Positions 1 through 9,434 of a DNA stretch of 60,319 bases are shown one piece after another. The translations under genes and the position numbers were made by a program. The notes below the pieces were generated by a model. That model saw nothing but the letters and a program-made list of their open reading frames with translations. It did not search any database and was not told where the DNA came from. Each line of letters opens with the position of its first letter. The first letter of the stretch is position 1. Where the stretch lies: contig CACNXC010000007.1 of the NCBI GenBank assembly GCA_902624315.1, positions 1 to 60,319 on the forward strand, in the 5' to 3' direction. Source of the stretch: an uncultured Pelagibacteraceae bacterium. Its GTDB lineage: Bacteria > Pseudomonadota > Alphaproteobacteria > Pelagibacterales > Pelagibacteraceae.

Positions 1-181
1 TATTCATTTCAGGATTAAACGCCTTTAAAAATTTAATTTCATCGTAGATATCGATTGAAGTAATTATTTCATTATCAACCTTAAACAATATTTTATTTTC
101 TATAGCATTTAAGTGTTGACCATTTGAAGCTAGTATAAAAAGGATAATAACAAATACCTCTAACTTTTTTTTAAAATACAT
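1..181 (-). CDS. surA: SurA-like periplasmic chaperone, N-terminal fragment
   Basis: Only the first 60 codons are inside the window; the gene runs off the left edge. The start is the ATG at 181-179 (minus strand), five bases after the lptD stop. The first ~25 residues form a hydrophobic signal peptide (KKKLEVFVIILFILAS). The following stretch, KILFKVDNEIITSIDIYDEI, matches the start of the SurA N-terminal domain. SurA escorts outer-membrane beta-barrel proteins through the periplasm, and it usually follows lptD in proteobacteria, including alphaproteobacteria. The short homologous stretch plus that gene order supports the call; the PPIase domains cannot be checked here. Confidence 0.75.
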   Translation of the reverse strand, partial: MYFKKKLEVFVIILFILASNGQHLNAIENKILFKVDNEIITSIDIYDEIKFLKAFNPEMN

Positions 182-185
182 CTTT

Positions 186-2615
186 CTAATTTGCAAGTTT
201 TTGGTCAATAGCAGCTAATGGTATTAGTTTAATACTAAACACAAAATCTTCTGTTGGTTCCAAATCTCTATCTTGGTAGTAAGTTTTGTTATAATTAATC
301 CCTGCTACTAGGCAATCATTTCTATATTCATAGACTAAATCATAATATTCTGTCAAATCTATCTCTTTATTTTTTCTTGTTTTAAATGTAAAAAAATTTT
401 TTTCATCAAAATTGAAAGTTGTTTTATTTTCTAAAATATTTGTGCTACCAATTGCTCCACTTTCCTCAATGTAATTGAAGGTTGTTACAAAATTATTTTT
501 TGTTATTGTAGTTCCAAATGAGCTATATTGAATTTCATCAAGCTCATGATTTATCGAAAATTCATAATTTAGATTAATATTATTATTAAAATTATTTCTA
601 ATTTTACCAAAATAGTTTGAATTCTTTTTATCTAATGTGCTATTTAAAGGTATATTTTTATTTGATTTTGCTCTTAAAACAGTGCCAAGTTTCATCTCAA
701 AAAATTTATTGATATTGTCAATTTTTTCTTTTTTATAATCTAATCCTAAAGTCAAACTTTCTCCTGACTCAAGCGTATCAATTAGGCCAAGTCTATCAAT
801 ATTAAATATGTTATCATTATTTATTTGTCTAATTTCATTTTTATAATTTTTCATATCTGATGGATTTACTCTAAAAGATATCTTTGGGTTGAGATAATTT
901 ATATAGTCCACACTCTCATTAAAAAGGGGAAAGCTTGATGTGAATTCAAAAATATTCATTAAATTTACATGAGGGCTTGAGTCATACTCAGCATTATTTT
1001 TTCCTGCAGATATTGTATTTTTTAGAAAGTAATTAAAATTATTTTTGAAACCAATTTTTGAAAAATAATCGATACTTTGAATTTTTACGTTATTAATCAT
1101 TCTTGATCTAAGGCTATTTGTATCTTTTAAGATGTTATCGCCTTGAGAAAGAAAATCAAAAGATGCAAAATTATTGTTATTAAAAAAACTTTTTGAGAAA
1201 TCATAATATGGCAGAACATATTGATAACGATCACTATTTTGTTTAGACAAATTTTCGTATGCAGTAAAGCCAGTGTTTAATTCAAAATTTTGATTTTGAA
1301 GTTTTAAGTTTATTTCTGATGTCAGGGTATCAAAATTACTAGGTTTAAGGTCTGTATTTATGATATTTGAGTCAAAAACTTTTAAATATGTATCATTATT
1401 TACTTTTTGTAATGAGATATCAAGAGAACTTTCAGCAAAATTTTCATAATCTAAGTTCAATTCATATCTAGAAAATAAATGAGTCAATGTATTTTTTTCA
1501 TTAGAATTTTTGGATTTATATCCGTCAATAATATTTAAGTCAGTAATAAAAAATGAATCTTTATTTTGCTGTCTATACTCATTTTGTATCATTAAAATAT
1601 CTTTATCAAAGAATGTTGGTTTCAAAGTAAAGTCTCGATTATCGGATAAAACTTTAAAATATGGTATCTGCAATGAAGAACCTAAAATACTAGAGTTATT
1701 AACATATGGTACTAGAAAACCCGATTGTCTTTTTACAGTTGGGCCAGGGTGAAAAAATTTTGGAAAATAAAGAACAGGAATATCATAGATTTTTACAATA
1801 GCATCTTCATAATTAATTTGTTTTTTGTCTTTATCATAGCTAATTGTGTCAGCTTGAATTATCCATGGAGGACATCCATCATTTTTTTTACAACTTGTAA
1901 ACACTCCTTTATTTATTGTTGTAATGCCGTTGCTGCTTGATGATGAGACTCCTTTAAACCTTGGATCATTATTATTATTACCAAATATGTCCTTTTTAAA
2001 ATCAATATTTATATCTTGAGCAATATAGTTTTGATTTTTTAGATTTAAAATTGCAGTTTTAAAAAAATATTTGTCACTAAATGGTTGATTAAATTTAGTA
2101 TTAATAAAAATTTTCTTACCCTTTAAAATTTTTTCTCTAATAGAATAGCTAAAACTTCCAACTTCGTATCGAGATTGATTGATTCTATCCAAAATTGTTG
2201 CTCCAATATTTGAACTTATTATCATTTCTTTTCTTAGTATTGTTGCATCTGTTGTTTCAAATTCGTAATTATTATCAATTAAAGCCTCGGCTTTACCTAT
2301 AATTTTGATTTTTTCTTTATTTTTATCATAGGAAATATTTTGAGCAGAAAAATTATAATCATTAATTTGATCTGTAATTAATATATTTCCTTTTGCCTCA
2401 AGAAAGTTTTTTATTTTGTCAAATTTAAACTGGTCAGCTTCGATTGTAATACCATTATTTGTAGAAATTATTCCTCTATTTTTACCAATTATCTTATCAC
2501 CTCCATCTAAAATTTCTATTTCAGATACATCAAAATTAATTTGGTCTTCACCAAAAGCATTAAGAATAATTAAATTAAAAATTATGAAAAAGATTATTGT
2601 AATTTTATTTTTCAT
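186..2615 (-). CDS. lptD: LPS-assembly protein LptD
   Basis: LptD (OstA/Imp) is the outer-membrane beta-barrel that, with LptE, inserts lipopolysaccharide into the outer leaflet. The 809-residue product is close to the usual family length (~780). It starts with a signal peptide (about residues 1-22, ending NAFG). An LptA/OstA-like beta-jellyroll follows at roughly 30-190, with typical lines such as ISTNNGITIEADQFKFDK and LEAKGNILITD. The long remainder is rich in alternating aromatic and polar strands, as expected for the barrel (YFPKFFHPGPTVKRQSGFL is a recognisable family motif). It overlaps the end of lptG by 11 bases and is followed by surA, so lptF-lptG-lptD-surA reads as one operon. Confidence 0.93.
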   Translation of the reverse strand: MKNKITIIFFIIFNLIILNAFGEDQINFDVSEIEILDGGDKIIGKNRGIISTNNGITIEADQFKFDKIKNFLEAKGNILITDQINDYNFSAQNISYDKNKEKIKIIGKAEALIDNNYEFETTDATILRKEMIISSNIGATILDRINQSRYEVGSFSYSIREKILKGKKIFINTKFNQPFSDKYFFKTAILNLKNQNYIAQDINIDFKKDIFGNNNNDPRFKGVSSSSSNGITTINKGVFTSCKKNDGCPPWIIQADTISYDKDKKQINYEDAIVKIYDIPVLYFPKFFHPGPTVKRQSGFLVPYVNNSSILGSSLQIPYFKVLSDNRDFTLKPTFFDKDILMIQNEYRQQNKDSFFITDLNIIDGYKSKNSNEKNTLTHLFSRYELNLDYENFAESSLDISLQKVNNDTYLKVFDSNIINTDLKPSNFDTLTSEINLKLQNQNFELNTGFTAYENLSKQNSDRYQYVLPYYDFSKSFFNNNNFASFDFLSQGDNILKDTNSLRSRMINNVKIQSIDYFSKIGFKNNFNYFLKNTISAGKNNAEYDSSPHVNLMNIFEFTSSFPLFNESVDYINYLNPKISFRVNPSDMKNYKNEIRQINNDNIFNIDRLGLIDTLESGESLTLGLDYKKEKIDNINKFFEMKLGTVLRAKSNKNIPLNSTLDKKNSNYFGKIRNNFNNNINLNYEFSINHELDEIQYSSFGTTITKNNFVTTFNYIEESGAIGSTNILENKTTFNFDEKNFFTFKTRKNKEIDLTEYYDLVYEYRNDCLVAGINYNKTYYQDRDLEPTEDFVFSIKLIPLAAIDQKLAN

Positions 2616-3678
2616 TAATGTTTCTTATAAAAAAGTAATTAATTATTGTAAGAATTATTAGAGGAATAGTAACTGAACTAATAACATTTATTTTTTCAGA
2701 ACTGCCTAAAACATAAAAAAAGTTATTAATATAATAAATAATTACCGATAAAAAGAGACCTATAATAATTTTAAGACTCTTATTTTTAAAAGTTTTAGTA
2801 TTCATCATTATAATTGCTGAAAAAATAAACATCAAAATAAAATAAATAGGAAATGAAATTAACTTTAAAATTTGAAGATCTATTTCAGTAAGGGAATAAC
2901 TGAGTTTTTTGTAATTTTTTCTCATCTCAATTAATTCTGTAAAAGACAAAGAAGACATATTGGAGAATAAATTTTGTATTAATTTATAATCAAAGTTAGT
3001 TTGAATTTTTAATCTTTTTACGATTTCTCTATTGTTTTGAACATATATTTCCGCATCTTTTATTAACCATTCTTTGTTTGTAATATCAATTGTTTTGCTT
3101 TTAATATTTCTTTTAATTTCAAAATTTCTATCAAATTCAGAAATATAAACATTTTGAAGCTCATTATTGTTAAATGTACTAGCATTTATCATAAGTATAT
3201 TTTCATTATATATATCCTTAATCCATAAACCGTTGTTAGTTATAACAGCTAGATATTTTTTATCATCTGTATAATTTGATTTTAAACCTAGATATAAATT
3301 TTTAAGATTAGAAGATAAGTTATAAAAAATAGAAATTATTAGAATACCTACAAAAAAAGTTGTAGTTGCCAAAATAAGAAATATCTTTGAATTTTTTAAA
3401 CCAGAGTATTTAAAAATATTCATTTCATTATCAGTAAAAAGATTATTAAAAAAAAACTGTGTAGATATTAAGAAAATAAATGGAAACATTTCAAAAACAA
3501 ATATAGGGGTGTTTATAAGAGATAGGTAAAGTGGAAAATGATAGCTTACATCTGTACGTTTAAAAAATTCTAATTCCGTAAGCAAGTTAAGCACATATAT
3601 TAAAGAAAAAAAAATAAAAAAAACATTTAAGATTGAGTATAAATAATTTTTAACTAGAAATTTTGTATATGTATTCAT
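2605..3678 (-). CDS. lptG: LPS export ABC transporter permease LptG
   Basis: This is one of the paired inner-membrane permeases of the LptB2FG machine, which pulls lipopolysaccharide out of the inner membrane. The 357 residues show the family layout: two to three N-terminal membrane helices (about 12-35, 50-75, 100-120), a periplasmic beta-rich middle (about 130-240), and three C-terminal helices (about 270-350). It lies one base behind lptF and overlaps lptD. LptF and LptG are paralogs; I call this one LptG from its downstream place and shorter length. The order lptF-lptG-lptD is standard in alphaproteobacteria. Confidence 0.85.
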   Translation of the reverse strand: MNTYTKFLVKNYLYSILNVFFIFFSLIYVLNLLTELEFFKRTDVSYHFPLYLSLINTPIFVFEMFPFIFLISTQFFFNNLFTDNEMNIFKYSGLKNSKIFLILATTTFFVGILIISIFYNLSSNLKNLYLGLKSNYTDDKKYLAVITNNGLWIKDIYNENILMINASTFNNNELQNVYISEFDRNFEIKRNIKSKTIDITNKEWLIKDAEIYVQNNREIVKRLKIQTNFDYKLIQNLFSNMSSLSFTELIEMRKNYKKLSYSLTEIDLQILKLISFPIYFILMFIFSAIIMMNTKTFKNKSLKIIIGLFLSVIIYYINNFFYVLGSSEKINVISSVTIPLIILTIINYFFIRNINEK

Positions 3679-3679
3679 A

Positions 3680-4810
3680 TTAAACTTTTTTATGATTAAA
3701 TCTTAATAAATAATTATAATAAAGAGCTAGTGTTACAATTATTGGAATTATCAAAAATTTAATGTTTTTTAGAAAATCTTCATTGATTAATCTTATTGTC
3801 ATCTCCGAAAGAATTATTGTGGCAAGACCTATTGAGAAAATTAAAAGTCTGTATTTTAAATAATTAGTATTTTCTTTTGACTTAAATATTAACATTAACG
3901 AAATTAATATTAATACAGGAATATAAAATGGAATTACAATTCTTTTATATAATTCTTTCAATATATTATCGACATTATCCACTTTACAATTTTCAACATC
4001 AAAATTTTTATCAATTTTAAGAAAGTTTAAATCCATTAATTTGTGATAACATTTAATTAGATCAAGAGTTGCTACTTCCTGAGTTTTTCTATAGGTGGTA
4101 GTATTGCCCTCAAAATTACTTAGGTTAAAATCAGTTTTTTTGAACTTAAAATTTGTAATTTTATTATTAACAACACTTATCGTTTCACCAAAATTCAATT
4201 CTAAAAATTGTTTATTACCTATTTGTTTAAATCTACCCTCTTTTGCAAAAGTAATTTGAAAATTTTCATCAGAACCTTTTTTTAAATATATTTCTTTCAA
4301 GTTTCCTAATTCATCTTTAGAATTACTATAAATGGTTAATCCTTTAACAGCATCATTAAATATTTTAGGTTTGACAAAATTCTCTAAATAATTAATTGAA
4401 GAAGTCTTTAAGAATGATCTCGCTAAGTCTTGACTTTTAGGAACCACAGTAGCTGTAAGAAATATTTGAATTATCATCACTAAAAAAGAAAATTTTACAA
4501 AAAAATTTATTAAGTCAATCTTATTAATTCCAAAATTCCAAAAAATGATTAATTCATTTCTTAATTCATATTTACCCAAAACATAAAGAAAACTAAAAAA
4601 TAATACAAAAGGTACTAATTTACTGATTACTTTTGGGAAATTTAAAAGAGTAAAATTAAGATAAACTAAATAATTTCGACCATCTTCTACGATTATATCT
4701 AAAAAATTTACTGCCTGAAATACCCATATTATTATGCCTGATGCAAAAAGAGTTATTAGAAAAAAAGATAAACAATCAAATAGCAATTTTCTAAATAAAA
4801 TTTTTTTCAT
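3680..4810 (-). CDS. lptF: LPS export ABC transporter permease LptF
   Basis: This is the first gene of the minus-strand LPS export operon. The 376-residue protein has the LptF/LptG fold pattern: hydrophobic helices at about 10-35, 55-80 and 100-125, a long soluble periplasmic jellyroll (about 135-270), and C-terminal helices (about 290-370). The motif FPKVISKLVPFVLFFSFLYV, followed by a charged coupling-helix segment (KYELRNELIIFWNFG), is typical of LptF. The ATPase LptB and the bridge proteins LptA and LptC are not in the window. It diverges from pepA across an 82-base spacer that must hold both promoters. Confidence 0.88.
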   Translation of the reverse strand: MKKILFRKLLFDCLSFFLITLFASGIIIWVFQAVNFLDIIVEDGRNYLVYLNFTLLNFPKVISKLVPFVLFFSFLYVLGKYELRNELIIFWNFGINKIDLINFFVKFSFLVMIIQIFLTATVVPKSQDLARSFLKTSSINYLENFVKPKIFNDAVKGLTIYSNSKDELGNLKEIYLKKGSDENFQITFAKEGRFKQIGNKQFLELNFGETISVVNNKITNFKFKKTDFNLSNFEGNTTTYRKTQEVATLDLIKCYHKLMDLNFLKIDKNFDVENCKVDNVDNILKELYKRIVIPFYIPVLILISLMLIFKSKENTNYLKYRLLIFSIGLATIILSEMTIRLINEDFLKNIKFLIIPIIVTLALYYNYLLRFNHKKV

Positions 4811-4892
4811 TGAAATCTATCAAAATACATTTATATATTTTCAACTATTAGTTTACAATTTAAATACAACTCAAAGTACATATATATAAAAA

Positions 4893-6362
4893 ATGTCAAT
4901 AAAAATAAGTATCAAAAATAGTTTAAACCAAAAATCAGTAAAAAATCATGTTTTTTTTGCTAATAAAAATTTTAAAATAAATGAACTTAGCAAACTTCCA
5001 ATATCTAAATTTTCTAGTTTTATAAATAATTCACTAAGCTCAAATGAATTAAGTGATAAGAATTTTTTATCATTAGATATAAATGCTTCACAAAAAGTTA
5101 TTTTGATAAAAATTAAAGATAATCAATCTGCATTAGACATTGAAAAAATTGGTGCTGAATTTTATGTGTATTTAAAATCAAATTCCTATTTAAAAACTAC
5201 ATTTTATGAACAAAATATAAGAAACACTTTTCCTAAAAATAAATTCTTTTTTGATCAATTTGCACAAGGCCTTCAATTAAAATCATATGAATTCAATAAA
5301 TATAAATCTAAAAGCAAAGAAAAAAAATTTGTCATAGAGGTCTTAAATAAAAACAAAACTTTCCAATTCAATAAAAATAAGAAATATAAATCACTAATTG
5401 AAGGTACAAATTTAACAAAAGATCTTGTTTCAGAACCAGGGAATATTCTTCATCCAGATGAATATGCAAAAAGATTATTACAGCTTAGAAAATTTGGTCT
5501 TAAAGTAAATGTGTTCGATAAAAAGAAATTAAAAAAGCTTGGTATGAATGCACTTCTGGGCGTTGGACAGGGCAGTATAAGAGGGTCTTATCTTGTCACT
5601 TTAGAGTGGAAGGGTACAAGAGCAAAAAAGAAACCTTTAGCATTTGTTGGAAAAGGAGTTTGTTTTGATACTGGTGGGATTTCTCTTAAGCCTGCAAAAT
5701 TCATGGAAGATATGACTTATGATATGGCTGGTTCTGCCGTTGTTGTAGGTTTGATGAAAAATCTTGCATTAAGGAAAGCAAAAATAAATGCAATTGGAGT
5801 TGTAGGTCTTGTTGAAAATATGCCTGGCGGTAATGCTCAAAGACCTGGTGATATAGTGAAATCTTATAGTGGAAAGACAATTGAAGTTTTGAACACAGAT
5901 GCTGAAGGAAGATTGGTTTTAGCTGATGCACTTACATATACAGAAAAAAAATATAAGCCTGAATTCATTGTTGATTTAGCAACTTTAACAGGAGCAATCA
6001 TAGTTTCTTTGGGTTCTGAATTTGCAGGACTTTTTTCAAATAATGATAAGTTGTCCAAACAATTATTTGATGCAGGTCAGAAAGTTGGAGAGAGAGTATG
6101 GAGAATGCCACTTGATAGAAATTATGATAAATTAATTAATTCCAAAAATGCTGATATGCAAAATATTAATTATGTTGGAGGGGCTGGCTCAACTACTGCA
6201 GCACAATTTTTACAGAGATTCATCCTTAATAAAACTCCTTGGGCACATTTAGATATTGCAGGTATGGCATTTTCAAAATATGGAGGTGCTTTAAACTCTG
6301 AGGGTGCAACTGGATTTGGAGTTAGATTATTAAATCAATTAATTGAAGATTATTATGAGTAA
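4893..6362 (+). CDS. pepA: Leucyl aminopeptidase (M17 family)
   Basis: A cytosolic dimetallic aminopeptidase that removes N-terminal residues from peptides. The 489 residues carry the M17 C-terminal catalytic domain. The metal and catalytic residues line up with E. coli PepA at a constant offset of 16: K254, D259, D277, D336 and E338 as metal ligands, K266 and R340 as catalytic residues. The signature NTDAEGRLVLADAL is intact. The N-terminal macrodomain-like part (1-160) is lysine/asparagine-rich and weakly conserved, as usual. The stop overlaps the start of ndk by 8 bases, so the two are probably co-transcribed. Confidence 0.96.
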   Translation: MSIKISIKNSLNQKSVKNHVFFANKNFKINELSKLPISKFSSFINNSLSSNELSDKNFLSLDINASQKVILIKIKDNQSALDIEKIGAEFYVYLKSNSYLKTTFYEQNIRNTFPKNKFFFDQFAQGLQLKSYEFNKYKSKSKEKKFVIEVLNKNKTFQFNKNKKYKSLIEGTNLTKDLVSEPGNILHPDEYAKRLLQLRKFGLKVNVFDKKKLKKLGMNALLGVGQGSIRGSYLVTLEWKGTRAKKKPLAFVGKGVCFDTGGISLKPAKFMEDMTYDMAGSAVVVGLMKNLALRKAKINAIGVVGLVENMPGGNAQRPGDIVKSYSGKTIEVLNTDAEGRLVLADALTYTEKKYKPEFIVDLATLTGAIIVSLGSEFAGLFSNNDKLSKQLFDAGQKVGERVWRMPLDRNYDKLINSKNADMQNINYVGGAGSTTAAQFLQRFILNKTPWAHLDIAGMAFSKYGGALNSEGATGFGVRLLNQLIEDYYE

Positions 6363-6765
6363 TTCTGAACAAACTTTATCAATCATTAAACCAGATGCAG
6401 TAGAAAGAAACCTGGATAATGAAATTAAACAAATGTTTATAAAAAATGGATTTAATATATTCAAAGAAAAAAAAATCCAGATAGAAAAATCAGAAGCTGA
6501 AAAATTTTATAAAGTTCATGAGACAAAACCATTTTATAATGACTTGTGTGCATATCTTTCATCAGGACCAATAATTGCTATGATACTTGAGAAAGAGAAT
6601 GCTGTGGCTGACAACAGAAAATTAATGGGAGCAACTAACCCAAAAGATGCAGAGGAAGGAACAATCAGGAAAAAATATGGAATTTCAATAGATAAAAATT
6701 CAGTACATGGATCTGATAGTGTTGAAAATGCAAAAATTGAAATTGATTTTTTCTTTAAAGATTAA
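6355..6765 (+). CDS. ndk: Nucleoside diphosphate kinase
   Basis: Transfers the gamma phosphate of ATP to other nucleoside diphosphates through a phosphohistidine. From the ATG at 6355 the protein is 136 residues, the normal length. The catalytic histidine is H118 in NSVHGSDS. Other family blocks are IKPDAVERN near the N-terminus and MGATNPKDAEEGTIRKKYG at 91-109. An upstream in-frame TTG at 6343 would add four residues, but the ATG fits the family start better. It overlaps the end of pepA by 8 bases, and its 3' end overlaps the convergent purN by 11. Confidence 0.96.
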   Translation: MSNSEQTLSIIKPDAVERNLDNEIKQMFIKNGFNIFKEKKIQIEKSEAEKFYKVHETKPFYNDLCAYLSSGPIIAMILEKENAVADNRKLMGATNPKDAEEGTIRKKYGISIDKNSVHGSDSVENAKIEIDFFFKD

Positions 6766-7339
6766 CAAATATCTTACTGATAGCTTTTGGATATAAAACG
6801 TGTTCGTGTTTTAATATTTTCTTTTGAAGAGATGAGGGTGTTTCTTTTTTTGATAATTTAACTTTTTTTTGCATAATTATTTTTCCTGAGTCAAGTTTTG
6901 AGTTTACTAAATGCACTGTACATCCTGAGTATTTTTCTTTGTTTTGAATTGCTCTATGGTGTGTGTTTAATCCTTTATATTTTGGTAATAAAGAAGGATG
7001 TATATTTAAAATTTTTCCTTTAAAATTCCATATAAAATCTTTAGATAAAATTTTCATAAACCCTGCGAGACATATTAGTTTAATATCATTTGACCTTAAG
7101 TCTTTTAATATTGTTTTTTCTGAGATTTTTTTTTTGTCATAGTTATAAACTTTTTTTTTAATCTTATACAGTTTTGCAAATTTAAGTCCTTTTGCTTTTA
7201 TATTATTTGAAATAATCAAAATTATTTCAATTGGAGATTTTTTTTTAAGTGAGAATTTAATTAAATTCTCCAAATTACTTCCTGTTCCAGAAATAAAAAC
7301 AGCAGTTCTTATTTTTTTAGGACCAATTGATTTCACCAT
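6755..7339 (-). CDS. purN: Phosphoribosylglycinamide formyltransferase (GART)
   Basis: Third step of purine synthesis: transfers formyl from 10-formyl-THF to glycinamide ribonucleotide. The 194-residue protein has the phosphate-binding loop SGTGSNL (17-23) and the catalytic trio N112, H114 (NIHPSLLPKYKG) and D150 (NSKLDSGKII). These correspond to N106, H108 and D144 of E. coli PurN. The gene overlaps the 3' end of purM by 23 bases, giving the usual purM-purN pair, and is convergent with ndk. It is lysine-rich, but no key residue is missing. Confidence 0.95.
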   Translation of the reverse strand: MVKSIGPKKIRTAVFISGTGSNLENLIKFSLKKKSPIEIILIISNNIKAKGLKFAKLYKIKKKVYNYDKKKISEKTILKDLRSNDIKLICLAGFMKILSKDFIWNFKGKILNIHPSLLPKYKGLNTHHRAIQNKEKYSGCTVHLVNSKLDSGKIIMQKKVKLSKKETPSSLQKKILKHEHVLYPKAISKIFVNL

Positions 7340-8345
7340 TCAATTTTACTTTTTTTGAATTTTTCGATATTTTACCAATCACATAAGGTTTATAATCTTT
7401 AGAAAAATATTTATTAATTTTTTTTAAATTTCTTGAATTAATAATTAAACAAAAACCAACACCACAATTAAAAGTCTTTAACATTTCATAGTCATTTACA
7501 TCATTTTTTTTTAACCATTTAAAAATTTTAAGAGGTTTTATCTTTTCTAACTCAATTTCTGCACAAAGATTATTTGGGATAACTCTTTTAATATTGTCTG
7601 GTAAACCTCCACCGGTGATATTTGCACAACCATTTATTAGCTTTTTATTAATTAGAGTTAAAATTTCTTTAACATAAATCTTTGTTGGTTTAAGTAACTC
7701 TTTTTTTAAAAAAATATTTTTATTTATTCTTATATTTTTTTTTTTAATAATATTTCTAACTAATGAGTAACCATTTGAATGTAAGCCACTTGATGGAATT
7801 GCTAAAATAAGGTTATTTTCTTTGATATCTTTTTTGTTTAAAATTTTTTTTTGTTCAACTAATCCAACCGCAAAACCGGCAATATCAAATTTATTTTTTT
7901 CATATGTACCAGGCATTTCAGCTGTTTCACCGCCAACTAAATCACAACCAGATATATTACATCCTTTAATAATTCCCTTAATAATTGATTTTAGTTTTGG
8001 TAAATTGATTTTGTTTATTGAAATATAATCTAAAAAAAAAAGGGGGGTTGCACCTTGGACTATTAAATCATTTACACTCATCGCAACCAAATCGATACCG
8101 ATAGTATCAAACTTTTTTAAAAGATTTGCTATTTCTATTTTAGTACCAACCCCATCAGTGCATGCTACGATTTTTGGATTTTTTAAATTGTTGGGAATGT
8201 TTGTTATAGAACCAAAACCACCTATATTATTAAACTTTTTTTTGCCCTTTTTTTTTGATGAAATAGAAGATATGAACTTTATAAACTTATCTGCAGCCTT
8301 AATATCAACCCCACTTTTTTTGTATGTTAATAGATTTTTATTCAT
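7317..8345 (-). CDS. purM: Phosphoribosylaminoimidazole synthetase (AIRS)
   Basis: Closes the imidazole ring by converting FGAM to AIR with ATP. The 342-residue length is typical. Visible family blocks are TYKSGVDIKAADKFI near the N-terminus, TDGVGTKIEIA (about 64-74), NDLIVQGATPLFFLDYI, GGETAEMPGTY and the C-terminal ITGGGLPDNI. It is first in the purM-purN operon. Its start lies only 12 bases from the start of the divergent DUF2066 gene, so at least one promoter must sit inside the neighbour's coding sequence. Confidence 0.96.
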   Translation of the reverse strand: MNKNLLTYKKSGVDIKAADKFIKFISSISSKKKGKKKFNNIGGFGSITNIPNNLKNPKIVACTDGVGTKIEIANLLKKFDTIGIDLVAMSVNDLIVQGATPLFFLDYISINKINLPKLKSIIKGIIKGCNISGCDLVGGETAEMPGTYEKNKFDIAGFAVGLVEQKKILNKKDIKENNLILAIPSSGLHSNGYSLVRNIIKKKNIRINKNIFLKKELLKPTKIYVKEILTLINKKLINGCANITGGGLPDNIKRVIPNNLCAEIELEKIKPLKIFKWLKKNDVNDYEMLKTFNCGVGFCLIINSRNLKKINKYFSKDYKPYVIGKISKNSKKVKLNGEINWS

Positions 8346-8357
8346 TATTATTAAAGT

Positions 8358-9434
8358 ATGATAATTAGATTTAAAAATTTGTCACATTTTTTATATATTT
8401 TTTTTTTATTTCTATCTTTAAATATATTTTTTTTTTCCACAGATAAAGTTGAGGCAAAATCTTTCGATGTAAATAATATTGAAATTTCAAAGCCGTTTGA
8501 AATAAATTTTGATAAAAATAAGGTTATAGATGATGGTTTTATTAAAGCTTTTTCTAGATTAATCTCAACTATTACAGTTTCTTCAGATCAAGCAATAATT
8601 AAAGGAATTAAATTATCTGAGATAAAAGGAATGATAGAGTCTTTTTCTGTAAAAGAGGAAAAGTTTATTGATGAGATCTACTATGTAAATTTAGGTGTTG
8701 CTTTTAACAAAAAAAAAATTTTTAATTATTTAGAAAATAAAAATGTATTCCCATCAGTTCCAAATAAAAAAAAATTTCTATTGTTTCCAATTATTATCGA
8801 GGAAAAAAATGAAAATTTAATAGCATTTTCAGAAAATATCTTATTTAACAACTGGAATAAGTATAATAAAAAATCACATCTTCTCGAGTATCTTTTGCCA
8901 ACTGAGGATCTGGAAGATTTAAATCTCATAAAAAAAAATTACGAGACAATTGAAAAATATAATTTTGAGGAGATTACTAGAAAATATAATTTAGATGACT
9001 CAATTGTAACTTTAGTTTTTAAAAATAATAATAATGTAAGAATTTTATCAAGAATAACAATCGAGGATAAAGTAGTTTTAAAAAATCTTTCATTTTCTGA
9101 CATAGATTTTAATGATGAGGACGATATTGCAAATTTAATAAATAAATTAAAAATAATTTACGAAGATCACTGGAAAATTTTTAATAGAATTAATACCTCA
9201 ATAAAACTCCCAATATTTGTCAAATTAGATTCTGATGATAATTTGAAAGTTTCAAATTTTGAAAAAATATTAAATGAAATAAATTTAGTATATGATTATT
9301 TTGTTTTAAAATTTGATAAAAATCATATCTATTATCAAATTATTTTTAATGGTACCCCAAATATATTTTTAAAATTAATGAAAGATAAAAATTTTGTTTT
9401 TAGCACTCAGAATAAGACATGGATTTTACAATGA
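8358..9434 (+). CDS. DUF2066-type exported protein (tentative)
   Basis: I do not recognise a defined biochemical role. The 358-residue protein starts with a strongly hydrophobic signal or anchor segment (about 8-30), followed by an alpha/beta domain with the line FIKAFSRLISTITVSSDQ. This resembles the DUF2066 family, which in alphaproteobacteria tends to lie between purM and the DnaA-like hdaA gene, as it does here. The last codons overlap hdaA by the ATGA arrangement, so the two are translated together. The family call rests on position and weak similarity. Confidence 0.5.
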   Translation: MIIRFKNLSHFLYIFFLFLSLNIFFFSTDKVEAKSFDVNNIEISKPFEINFDKNKVIDDGFIKAFSRLISTITVSSDQAIIKGIKLSEIKGMIESFSVKEEKFIDEIYYVNLGVAFNKKKIFNYLENKNVFPSVPNKKKFLLFPIIIEEKNENLIAFSENILFNNWNKYNKKSHLLEYLLPTEDLEDLNLIKKNYETIEKYNFEEITRKYNLDDSIVTLVFKNNNNVRILSRITIEDKVVLKNLSFSDIDFNDEDDIANLINKLKIIYEDHWKIFNRINTSIKLPIFVKLDSDDNLKVSNFEKILNEINLVYDYFVLKFDKNHIYYQIIFNGTPNIFLKLMKDKNFVFSTQNKTWILQ

